A DNA stretch of 40,532 nt from Segetibacter sp. (GTDB lineage Bacteria > Bacteroidota > Bacteroidia > Chitinophagales > Chitinophagaceae): NCBI RefSeq assembly GCF_025963695.1, contig NZ_JAOQAH010000123.1, forward strand, positions 1 through 40,532, given 5' to 3'. Position numbers and translations under genes: made by a program. Each line of letters starts with the position of its first letter. The stretch's first letter is position 1. The notes beneath the pieces are model-generated. The model made no database searches, was not told the DNA's origin, and worked only from the letters and a program-made list of their open reading frames with translations. Of this stretch, positions 32,795 to 40,274 are shown piece after piece.

Positions 32795-33784
32795 GTGGTA
32801 AAAATTGAATTTGATCATACTGATTATGCAGAGTTATTAGGTTATTACGCAGAAGTATTTAAAGGGAAAGTAAAGAACAATAAACTTGAATTACCTCCCG
32901 ATATTGGCAGTGGCTTTATAAAGCTGATTGAACTTCCAAATGGTCTCCAGGGCCTTGTTTCTGATTATACTGTTAACCAGGATTTGCTGCTCACCCGCTC
33001 AAAAATTAATAAAGATTATTTTACGCTCCGCTTCGATGAAGTTATTATTCCTGACGCTGTGCCTATTGACACAGGAGAGGCGTCTCTGATGGAAATAAGC
33101 CCGGTTCGTTCCGCCGTATTTTTAGGTAGTACTAAATTTGACTGGATGTTTCTTAGCACAAAGGGAACACGGGTTAAGGGGGTAAACATTTTGTTTAGCA
33201 AAGATTGGCTGGAACAATTTTTAGAAGTGGAAAGCGTTGGAGATTTGATAAAGAAATATCTCAGCTTAAAAATGAGTGCGTTCAACTACGAGCCGATGGA
33301 TATGGAGTATAAGCGAATCCTTGCTGAAATAGTTGAAACCAATGTAGATCCTTCTTTTGAAACACTCATTATTCAGAATCGGGTAATGTTGTTGCTCGAA
33401 AGGTTTTTTACACGCATTTATTACAAGATGAGTGACATGCATTTTGATGTAAAGCTGAGCAACGAGGATATCAACCGGTTGAAGATGATTGAAAAAGAAC
33501 TTGTAAAAGATTTTTCTGTCGAGCCTCCGGGAATAACCAAACTAGCCAGGTTGGCTGCAATGAGCCCCAGTAAACTTAAAAATAGTTTTAAAGAGATTTT
33601 TGGTTTACCAGTATATCAATATTTTCAGAAACACCGGATGAATAAAGCCAAAGCAATGTTGCTTAGCAGAAAATATTCGGTAAGAGAAGTGGGGATAGAA
33701 CTCGGCTATAGCAACCTGAGTAATTTTGCAAAGGCTTTCAAAAAGTCGTTTGATCAGTTGCCAAGCGATCTTTTAGACAGGTAA
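32795..33784 (+). CDS. AraC-family transcriptional regulator (first of two paralogs)
   Basis: The product has 329 residues. The start is GTG at 32795; an in-frame TAA at 32780 leaves no better start. The N-terminal 220 residues are a sensor-like domain without a recognisable cupin signature. The C-terminal 95 residues are an AraC double helix-turn-helix: ITKLARLAAMSPSKLKNSFK, then LPVYQYFQKHRMNKAKAML and VREVGIELGYSNLSNFAKAF. It is a cytoplasmic DNA-binding protein and the likely regulator of a nearby or distant envelope function. It follows the PspC gene by 15 bp. The next gene encodes a clear paralog with the same layout. Confidence 0.88.
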   Translation: MVKIEFDHTDYAELLGYYAEVFKGKVKNNKLELPPDIGSGFIKLIELPNGLQGLVSDYTVNQDLLLTRSKINKDYFTLRFDEVIIPDAVPIDTGEASLMEISPVRSAVFLGSTKFDWMFLSTKGTRVKGVNILFSKDWLEQFLEVESVGDLIKKYLSLKMSAFNYEPMDMEYKRILAEIVETNVDPSFETLIIQNRVMLLLERFFTRIYYKMSDMHFDVKLSNEDINRLKMIEKELVKDFSVEPPGITKLARLAAMSPSKLKNSFKEIFGLPVYQYFQKHRMNKAKAMLLSRKYSVREVGIELGYSNLSNFAKAFKKSFDQLPSDLLDR

Positions 33785-33855
33785 AAGCGGAAGTGATATC
33801 ATAAATCTGTTAGAATATAGCACCGGTGTTGAATTGGTGAGAAGTTGCACATAAC

Positions 33856-33901
33856 AAGCTGCGAAATGGTTTGCAGATGAAGTGATTGCGACGCAACGAT
33901 G
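33856..33901 (-). repeat. Dispersed element, copy 11; left arm of a 46-bp inverted pair
   Basis: On the minus strand it begins CATCGTTGCGTCGCAA and continues TCACTTCATC, then GCAAACCATTT. It matches copy 12 at 41 of 46 positions in opposite orientation. The core TTGCG-T-CGCAA is a perfect 11-bp palindrome. Confidence 0.85.
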
Positions 33902-33988
33902 AAGCCACATTCTCTAATGTTGGTACCCGTAAATAATTTTTAAACAGGCTATTAAAAGAATAGTTTCACCACTAGTAAAAAATCCTAT

Positions 33989-34984
33989 ATGCAATTGGAA
34001 AAACCAGACTTTGTTGAGTTATTGCATTTGCTTGCCCCCGACTTTAAAGCCAAGGTTACAAATAACCAGGTTGCAGTGCATGCGCAGGTGGGTAAGGGCT
34101 ACTGCTGGGCCGAAAAACTTCCATCGGGTATAACCGTTTTAGTTTCAGATACGTGCTTAAGAGAAAGTGTGGTAGTAGAAAGACCTGAGGGAGAGGAGCA
34201 TTTTTTTACTTTGCAGTTTAACGAAGAGGCCGCCGACGAAACAGATCTCGCGGTAAAACCCAAACGTAACGTAGAAGAGTTTGAGTCGTTCGTAAAACTC
34301 AGTCATACCCTTTTACCTGAGACTTTTATATTTCCAAAAACCAAGCGCTTACGGTCCGTAAAATTTTTCTTTAATAAAGAGCATTTGTCAACTTTAGTAG
34401 GCAAACAAGCTTTTGAAGAGGTGCTAAGTCAATATTTTCCTGTTGAAATGAATTCGAAAAACCTGGAGCCCATTGCTACCGAGTACCGCGTAATGCTTGA
34501 CGATTTGTGGACTGATAGAATGAGCCAGCCGCTTAGGCTGAATTACATACAGAACAGGGTGTTGTTATTGTTGGAAAAGTACATTGTGAAGTTGTATGAA
34601 AGGAGAGATCTGAAAGGAAAAAAAGTAAAACGAAGCGAAGATGAAACTTTGCGATTGATGAAAGTGGAAGCCCTGCTGGTGAAAAATTTTGCTGTTGCTC
34701 CTCCCACTATTGATGAGCTTTCGCGAATATCAGCAATGAGTCCAACAAAACTTAAAAACGACTTCAAAGCCCTATACCGTTTGCCGATATACGAATATTA
34801 TCAAAAAAATAGAATGTTGAAGGCTAAGTCTTTATTGGTACTTGCCAAATACACGATTAAGGAAGTAGGTATTATGGTTGGCTATTCTAATCTTAGTCAT
34901 TTTGCCAATACTTTTAAAAAAGAATTTGGTTTTCTGCCGAGTGAGATTGCAGCAAAAGATGGGGTGCTGGTGTATAGTAAATAG
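33989..34984 (+). CDS. AraC-family transcriptional regulator (second paralog, bracketed by inverted elements)
   Basis: The product has 331 residues with the same layout as the gene at 32795: an N-terminal sensor-like part with FVELLHLLAPDFKAKVTNNQ, corresponding to YAELLGYYAEVFKGKVKNNK in the first gene, and a C-terminal double HTH with IDELSRISAMSPTKLKNDFK and IKEVGIMVGYSNLSHFANTF. The two are clearly diverged tandem duplicates. It has its own 204-bp upstream region and is bracketed by the 46-bp inverted elements at 33856-33901 and 35058-35103. The effector and target genes are unknown. Confidence 0.88.
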   Translation: MQLEKPDFVELLHLLAPDFKAKVTNNQVAVHAQVGKGYCWAEKLPSGITVLVSDTCLRESVVVERPEGEEHFFTLQFNEEAADETDLAVKPKRNVEEFESFVKLSHTLLPETFIFPKTKRLRSVKFFFNKEHLSTLVGKQAFEEVLSQYFPVEMNSKNLEPIATEYRVMLDDLWTDRMSQPLRLNYIQNRVLLLLEKYIVKLYERRDLKGKKVKRSEDETLRLMKVEALLVKNFAVAPPTIDELSRISAMSPTKLKNDFKALYRLPIYEYYQKNRMLKAKSLLVLAKYTIKEVGIMVGYSNLSHFANTFKKEFGFLPSEIAAKDGVLVYSK

Positions 34985-35057
34985 TGGGTACCGTTACGTT
35001 GTTTTGAGGGCAGCTATTAATAAATTTTAAAATACCGGCAGTTGTTTTTTTAAGCCA

Positions 35058-35103
35058 CATGGTTGCGTCGCAATCACTTCATCAGCAAACCATTTTCAAG
35101 CTT
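35058..35103 (+). repeat. Dispersed element, copy 12; right arm of the 46-bp inverted pair
   Basis: It begins CATGGTTGCGTCGCAA and continues TCACTTCATC, then GCAAACCATTT. It is the inverted partner of copy 11, 1,156 bp away; the 5' CAT ends face inward. Confidence 0.85.
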
Positions 35104-35133
35104 TTTTTAACACTCAAATAAGGCTACATCGTT

Positions 35134-36375
35134 TTATTCGGGTTGATATACAATTTTGACAACAGCGTTTTTTTGTTCGGTTGAAGTTACAAACAACTCG
35201 TACCGTTGAGAGCCGGCGGTTACAATCATCAACGCAGTATTTGGAGGGATGGAACCAAGATTTTCCGCTACCATAACAAATTCATGGGCAGCATTGTTTT
35301 CATCAGCTTTTATAGTGAAACCAATTGGCTTGTCTGTAAGCGTTTTGTTAGAAACGATTAGCTGATTATTATGATACACTGTAATTCGGTCGCCATCAAC
35401 TTCTCCGTTATCGTATAAATCTATCTTAAACTCTTTAGCGTGTGTGGTAATTGTTTTTACAATCTCATTCTCCCTGCTTTTTAGTATTTCAGGCCTTGGA
35501 AGGGTTTTAATTGCAGGTGGCTTTATTGTTTGAACGGGTTGTTCTTTTTTAGGTACGACCACAGTTTCAGGCGCTGGAGGAAGCGGTTTTCTTTCGGGTT
35601 TTGTTATCAGGTTTTGCTCAGCACCCGGCTTCAGCATAGGCTTCTTAGGAAGCGTATTTTTTGCAATTGGCTTATTCGAAGTTGCAGGTTTGTTTATAAC
35701 AGGTTTTGCTTTTTTCTTCAGCTCATTTTCTCTTTTAGTAACAAAATCTTCTTTAAAAAAGTCACTTGTCAGCTTTTTTTCCAGGTATACTTTGCCGCTG
35801 CCACAATCGCCCTTGTCATTTGTATTACGACTTGAATAAGTTCCGGTAAGTGTTTCAAGTTCGCCCATCCTGTTATATTCCAGATAGCAGGTCATTAAGC
35901 AAGGCTCACTTTTCTCAGTAATTTTCAGGTCAACTAACTTCAGCTCGTTCAAGATGATGTTGTTGGTCTTTATTGTATTAATACCTTTTGCCTCTGCCTT
36001 TCCATAAAATACAGTTGTTTTATAGGAGTAAGTAACACCATTTAGCGCATTGTTCGGCAACTGTGCAAGTTGCACTTCAAACCGGTAGCGGTCCTCGGCA
36101 AATCCAAAACTGTTCGAAATAAAATAACCTTTCCAAATGCCGGTGATATTTTTAGAATTGCTTTCAGGAGCAGGATCAGCAACGCCCGAGTTCAATTTAC
36201 CCTTATTATCATTTACGCTTTCCTGGTTATTGCTGTTTGAAATTGTTCCTTTTTTGGGCAGATAACTACTCTTACTTTTTTGACTTAAACCAGGCTTCCG
36301 GGTACTCCTATTTTGAGCAACTGATAAGTTTAAAGTAAGTAGTAAAATGGAAAACAGAGTAAAAATTATCTTCAT
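35134..36375 (-). CDS. Secreted protein of unknown function
   Basis: From ATG 36375 it has 413 residues and a signal peptide (MKIIFTLFSILLLTLNLSVA, then Q). An Asn/Ser/Lys-rich stretch (about 22-75) is followed by a beta-rich domain (about 77-220) containing ITGIWKGYFISN, then a Pro/Lys-rich linker (about 225-300). The C-terminal domain (about 305-413) carries FKIDLYDNGEVDGDRITVYH and is a pattern I know from uncharacterised secreted proteins of Bacteroidota. The frame extends nine codons upstream to 36402, but the signal peptide fixes the start at 36375. No enzymatic motif is visible. Confidence 0.75.
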   Translation of the reverse strand: MKIIFTLFSILLLTLNLSVAQNRSTRKPGLSQKSKSSYLPKKGTISNSNNQESVNDNKGKLNSGVADPAPESNSKNITGIWKGYFISNSFGFAEDRYRFEVQLAQLPNNALNGVTYSYKTTVFYGKAEAKGINTIKTNNIILNELKLVDLKITEKSEPCLMTCYLEYNRMGELETLTGTYSSRNTNDKGDCGSGKVYLEKKLTSDFFKEDFVTKRENELKKKAKPVINKPATSNKPIAKNTLPKKPMLKPGAEQNLITKPERKPLPPAPETVVVPKKEQPVQTIKPPAIKTLPRPEILKSRENEIVKTITTHAKEFKIDLYDNGEVDGDRITVYHNNQLIVSNKTLTDKPIGFTIKADENNAAHEFVMVAENLGSIPPNTALMIVTAGSQRYELFVTSTEQKNAVVKIVYQPE

Positions 36376-36482
36376 AAAACAAATGTAATCTGCAATCAGC
36401 AATAAGGGTACAAAGAACAGTTAAGGTTTTTTTGTCTGAAGAAATGAATTTCGTTTGCGAAAAAAACTGGGAGATGTAGTTT

Positions 36483-37298
36483 TTAAGGTGTGTCAAAAAC
36501 CTGCATTCTGGTAGGTATTTCAGATTTCACCAATTTACTTTCCCATCCTTTTGATTTCAGAATATTGTATATGTTGTTGTGCTTCCACGGCTCCATATAG
36601 GGATGGGTGACGATGGAGAAATCAAGGTTATGAAGATTTTGAAGGGAAAGCTCGAAGAACGAGTAAGTTTTATTGTTGCTGTTTTGTACAGCCAGAAACC
36701 GGAACTCTTCCTCATGTTTGTAGCTAAGGTCTTTTAAAAAACCTTTGAAACGGTGACCTGCATTTTTTAAGCTTGAATCCTTAGGGTCAAAAGGGGAAAT
36801 TTTAAAATACTCGACCTTTCCATGAACCATTAAATTAAAATCCGGATTGTCGAAATTTCTGCAAGACTCTATTATTGTTTTACACAGTCGCTCGGGATTA
36901 AATTTTAGCGCAACACTGTCTTTATTAGAATAAGTATCCCACATTGCCAAAGACTCGCGCACACCCAGGTACCAGCAGCTTGCAAAATAGGTTTTTTGAA
37001 TTTCCTCGAGGTTACTTTTAAACCGTTCTTTTACCTCGTGCTTTTCTTCCTTTAGCTGTTCTTTACTTTTTTTCGACAATCCTTCTTCTTTTTCTTTCCG
37101 ATGGTCTAAAGCATCCAAAAACTCTTTATCGTGAAGATGCTTTTCTGCTATTCCTTCCAGCGGATCAAAAAAACTATTGAGTGGAGAAAAGAAAATGTTT
37201 TCTGAATTTAGAAAATAAATGAGGCGGTGAAGGTCCATGTAACGCCATAAAAACTGATCGTTCTGAAAGCTGTATTCTTTGTTTCTTTCAATTTGCAT
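36483..37298 (-). CDS. DUF2971 protein
   Basis: The product has 271 residues, cytoplasmic. The DUF2971 features are the start FLWRYMDLHRLIYFLNSENI, then FFSPLNSFFDPLEG, and the core YFASCWYLGVRESLAMWDTYS followed by SVALKFNPERL. A Lys/Glu-rich helical insert lies at about 60-110. The family function is unknown; members are often found in defence or mobile contexts, but this one begins 3 bp after the methylmalonyl-CoA mutase gene and must share its transcript. Nothing in the sequence explains that pairing. Confidence 0.82.
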   Translation of the reverse strand: MQIERNKEYSFQNDQFLWRYMDLHRLIYFLNSENIFFSPLNSFFDPLEGIAEKHLHDKEFLDALDHRKEKEEGLSKKSKEQLKEEKHEVKERFKSNLEEIQKTYFASCWYLGVRESLAMWDTYSNKDSVALKFNPERLCKTIIESCRNFDNPDFNLMVHGKVEYFKISPFDPKDSSLKNAGHRFKGFLKDLSYKHEEEFRFLAVQNSNNKTYSFFELSLQNLHNLDFSIVTHPYMEPWKHNNIYNILKSKGWESKLVKSEIPTRMQVFDTP

Positions 37299-37301
37299 AA
37301 G

Positions 37302-38852
37302 TTATGTATACTCCCCGAAAACCTCACGCAATACATCTGATATCTCTCCAAGGGTACAACAGTTCTCAACTGCGTTTATAACCAAAGGCATTAGATTTCT
37401 TCCATCTTTGGCAGCTGTTGAAATTTCTGCAAGGCATTGTTCAGCTACTTGTTGGGTCCTTCGGGCTTTTATATTTTTTAATTTTTCGGTTTGAATTGCC
37501 CTTATGCTATCATCAATTTTAAAGCCACTTGTATTATTTGTTTCTTTTATATGAAACTTGTTAACCCCAACAATTATTTTCTCTCCCGTTTCAATATTAC
37601 GTTGATATTCGTACGCACTTTTGGCTATCTCATCCTGTATAAATCCCTGTTCAATTGCCGCAACACTACCTCCCATTGCATCTATTTTCTCAATCAGTTC
37701 CCACGCCTTTTGTTCCACTTCGCTTGTGAGACTCTCTACAAAATAAGAACCTGCCAATGGATCTGCGGTGTCTGCAATCCCACTCTCAAAACCTACTATT
37801 TGTTGTGTTCTCAAAGCTGTTCGTGCAGCCTCTTCGGTTGGAAGATTTAGGGCTTCATCATAGCCATTGGTATGCAAACTTTGTGTGCCACCTAAAACAG
37901 CTGCCATTGTTTGTATAGTTACACGGCTGATATTATTTAAAGGCTGTTGTGCTGTTAACGTACTTCCACCAGTTTGTGTATGAAAACGTAGCATCATGGC
38001 TTTAGAATCTGTTGCTCCCAACTCTTTCATCATTACCGCCCACATTCTTCTCGCTGCCCTGAATTTAGCTACTTCTTCGAACAGATTGTTGTGAGCATTG
38101 AAGAAAAAAGACAGCCTTTTGCCAAAGCTGTTAATATCCATACCCTTTGCAAGAGCGGCTTTTACATAGGCTTTTCCATTACTTAGTGTAAAAGCTATTT
38201 CCTGTACTGCCGTACTGCCGGCTTCGCGAATGTGGTACCCTGAGATAGAAATGGTGTTCCACTTTGGTAATTCTTTGCCACACCACTCAAAAATATCGGT
38301 AATTATTCGCATGCTAGGCTTAGGAGGATAGATATAAGTTCCTCTTGCAGCGTATTCTTTTAAAATGTCGTTTTGTATCGTTCCCGTAATCTTGCAAAGA
38401 TCTGCACCTTGCCTTTTGGCTAATGCAACATAAAAAGCCAGGAGAATAAAACCTGTGGCATTAATGGTCATTGAAGTGCTCACATCTTCCAGTTTGATAT
38501 TATCAAACAAAATTTCCATGTCTTCTAAAGTATCGATAGCAACACCCACCTTTCCAACTTCACCTTCCGATAAAGGATGATCACTGTCATAACCAATTTG
38601 TGTAGGTAAATCAAATGCAACACTTAATCCGTTAACTCCCTGCGAAAGCAGATAATGGTAGCGCTTATTGCTTTCTTCTGCAGTTGAAAACCCGGCATAT
38701 TGCCGCATTGTCCACAGTCGTCCCCGGTACATGTCTGGCTGAACCCCGCGGGTGTAGGGAAAAGAACCGGGATTTTCGGACGGAAGGGGATTTTTGGGAG
38801 GATAATAAACAGGATTTATTTCAATACCGCTGTCAGTAAATTTTGGAGTCAT
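37302..38852 (-). CDS. Methylmalonyl-CoA mutase, catalytic subunit without B12 domain
   Basis: The product has 516 residues and covers only the substrate-binding barrel. The cobalamin domain (DxHxxG) is absent, so it needs a separate B12-binding subunit, not in this window. Motifs are LWTMRQYAGFSTAEESN, GLSVAFDLPTQIGYDSDHP, GTIQNDILKEYAARGTYIYP, ISISGYHIREAGSTAVQEIA and LGGTQSLHTNGYDEA. The residues that separate methylmalonyl-CoA from isobutyryl-CoA mutases, Tyr in RQYAGF (Y52) and Arg in AARGTYIY (R170), are of the methylmalonyl type. The enzyme links succinyl-CoA and (R)-methylmalonyl-CoA in propionate metabolism. A DUF2971 gene follows after 3 bp. Confidence 0.93.
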   Translation of the reverse strand: MTPKFTDSGIEINPVYYPPKNPLPSENPGSFPYTRGVQPDMYRGRLWTMRQYAGFSTAEESNKRYHYLLSQGVNGLSVAFDLPTQIGYDSDHPLSEGEVGKVGVAIDTLEDMEILFDNIKLEDVSTSMTINATGFILLAFYVALAKRQGADLCKITGTIQNDILKEYAARGTYIYPPKPSMRIITDIFEWCGKELPKWNTISISGYHIREAGSTAVQEIAFTLSNGKAYVKAALAKGMDINSFGKRLSFFFNAHNNLFEEVAKFRAARRMWAVMMKELGATDSKAMMLRFHTQTGGSTLTAQQPLNNISRVTIQTMAAVLGGTQSLHTNGYDEALNLPTEEAARTALRTQQIVGFESGIADTADPLAGSYFVESLTSEVEQKAWELIEKIDAMGGSVAAIEQGFIQDEIAKSAYEYQRNIETGEKIIVGVNKFHIKETNNTSGFKIDDSIRAIQTEKLKNIKARRTQQVAEQCLAEISTAAKDGRNLMPLVINAVENCCTLGEISDVLREVFGEYT

Positions 38853-39078
38853 TAGAACGGGAATTATGGGATTTAGCAGAAATAACCGAGATTTTGGGAG
38901 TTCTTGAATTAATGGGAATATCTTGATTTCGGCGTTCTATCCAGGATTATATTTCTTATTTAATAATCGTTTGTGTTGTAAAGATTTTGCCCCGAATTAA
39001 AAAGTAAACCGAAAGTATTGTTATCGGCTGAGTACAAACAATATTTACATCTAATCCAAAAAATCCAGCAATCCGGTT

Positions 39079-39591
39079 CTACAGCAGTTTCTTCGCCTCA
39101 TAACTCAACACCTCACTAACCACTTCATGAAGCTGTCCTTTTTTATCGGTCATCAGGTATTCAAGTAGCAATTTATTTAGGTCAAGGCCGGTGGCATTCG
39201 GAGGTAGTGCGCTGGCAAGTTGGTTAATCACCAACATATTTTGTTCCTTTAAATTCTTCAAAGCATTCCACGCGTCGGCAGAAACATAAATCTGTTGGGT
39301 AATGTTATAGTCAAATTCTTCTTTTACACCCCTGGTAAGTAGCATTTGCATTTCCCTTGCACTCACTCCATTTTGATTTACCCTGCTTATCAGGTTCGGC
39401 AGCGCAATTCTGTCAACAAGCAATGTCAATCTTTCATACGCCTGTAAACGCATTGCTCTTGTTGCCGAGTCCATATTTTCTCCATCTTCTGATTTTGGAC
39501 TTTTCTTTTTGTCCTTCATTAGCACAAAAGCAACAAGTATTCCTATCAGCAATACAATCATTGTTATCAAAATTGCAGTTGAATTCTCCAT
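39079..39591 (-). CDS. Membrane-anchored protein of unknown function, Bacteroidota type
   Basis: The product has 170 residues. One N-terminal transmembrane helix (about 7-25, ILITMIVLLIGILVAFVLM) is followed by KDKKK, so the C-terminal part faces the cytoplasm. The remaining 125 residues are helical, with RLQAYERLTLLVDRIALPNL and FDYNITQQIYVSADAWNALK. I know this layout only as an uncharacterised conserved protein (DUF7935-like, low confidence). It is divergent from the IscA gene across 134 bp. Confidence 0.75.
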   Translation of the reverse strand: MENSTAILITMIVLLIGILVAFVLMKDKKKSPKSEDGENMDSATRAMRLQAYERLTLLVDRIALPNLISRVNQNGVSAREMQMLLTRGVKEEFDYNITQQIYVSADAWNALKNLKEQNMLVINQLASALPPNATGLDLNKLLLEYLMTDKKGQLHEVVSEVLSYEAKKLL

Positions 39592-39704
39592 TAGGTGTCT
39601 TTTGGCAAAAATACAGTAAAGGCAGTCTTTTTAGTAACTGCTATAATAGTTAACGTTTTCCTGCATTCGAAAATGGAACGAATGGTCACAAATTTGATTA
39701 TTAG

Positions 39705-39712
39705 TATTTTTG
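39705..39712 (+). promoter_or_regulatory. Possible -7 box for the IscA-like gene
   Basis: TATTTTTG fits TAnnTTTG, 13 bp before the ATG at 39726. This would give a very short leader. The -33 element is unclear. Confidence 0.35.
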
Positions 39713-39725
39713 TAAAAAAGAAATT

Positions 39726-40070
39726 ATGCAAACAGCAATTGATACACCGGTTACTTTAACAGCAGGAGCTGTAGCAGAACTGAGGAAGCTGATAAACGAC
39801 CCGGGATTTGACAATAGTCAATACTTAAGAGTGGGAGTAAAGGGGGGCGGCTGTAGTGGAATGACTTATGTCTTAGGTTTTGATCAAAAGCAGGATAACG
39901 ATGATGAATTTGAAATAGAAGGCATTCGTTGCGTCATGTCTCGTTCTCACGAGATCTACCTGCAGGGGATGGAAGTTGATTTCCAGGGCGGATTAAATAG
40001 TCGCGGTTTCACTTTCAGCAATCCCAACGCAAGCAAGACCTGCGGTTGCGGAACCTCGTTTGCGGTGTAA
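39726..40070 (+). CDS. IscA/HesB-type iron-sulfur cluster assembly protein
   Basis: The product has 114 residues, the standard size. The three conserved cysteines are C43 in KGGGCSGMTYVLGF and C106/C108 in KTCGCGTSFAV. A-type carrier proteins bind Fe or Fe-S clusters and pass them to apo-proteins; aconitase is a typical client, although its gene lies 7 kb away with no operon link. IscA, SufA and ErpA cannot be told apart from the sequence alone, so no symbol is given. It stands outside any visible suf or isc operon and has its own strong terminator. Confidence 0.93.
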   Translation: MQTAIDTPVTLTAGAVAELRKLINDPGFDNSQYLRVGVKGGGCSGMTYVLGFDQKQDNDDEFEIEGIRCVMSRSHEIYLQGMEVDFQGGLNSRGFTFSNPNASKTCGCGTSFAV

Positions 40071-40141
40071 AACCGGGATTAAACGGATTAGTTGAGTTGG
40101 AAGATGAATTTAAAGGATAGGGGATTTTGCCCATTATTCAT

Positions 40142-40186
40142 AAAATAAGAAAAGCAGACTTTTGGGTCTGCTTTTCTTATTTTGCT
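40142..40186. terminator. Bidirectional terminator after the IscA-like gene
   Basis: An 18-bp perfect stem (40142-40159 with 40166-40183) with a 6-nt loop has A/T-rich flanks. It lies between the convergent IscA and aldehyde dehydrogenase genes. Confidence 0.9.
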
Positions 40187-40208
40187 AACATTTGTTATTT
40201 GTGAATCT

Positions 40209-40231
40209 CCGGTTGTGTCACTCCCTTGTAC
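40209..40231 (+). repeat. Dispersed intergenic element, copy 13
   Basis: CCGG plus TTGTGTCACTCCCTTGTAC (40213-40231), with core GTG-T-CAC. It lies 25 bp after the bidirectional terminator. Confidence 0.8.
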
Positions 40232-40274
40232 TGCATTTTTGTATAGCAGCTTTTTTCAAAGCGCGTAATCAACT

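Noticed and set aside
866..40231. CRISPR interpretation of the short repeats
   Set aside because: Copies are kilobases apart in both orientations, with no regular spacers and no cas genes.
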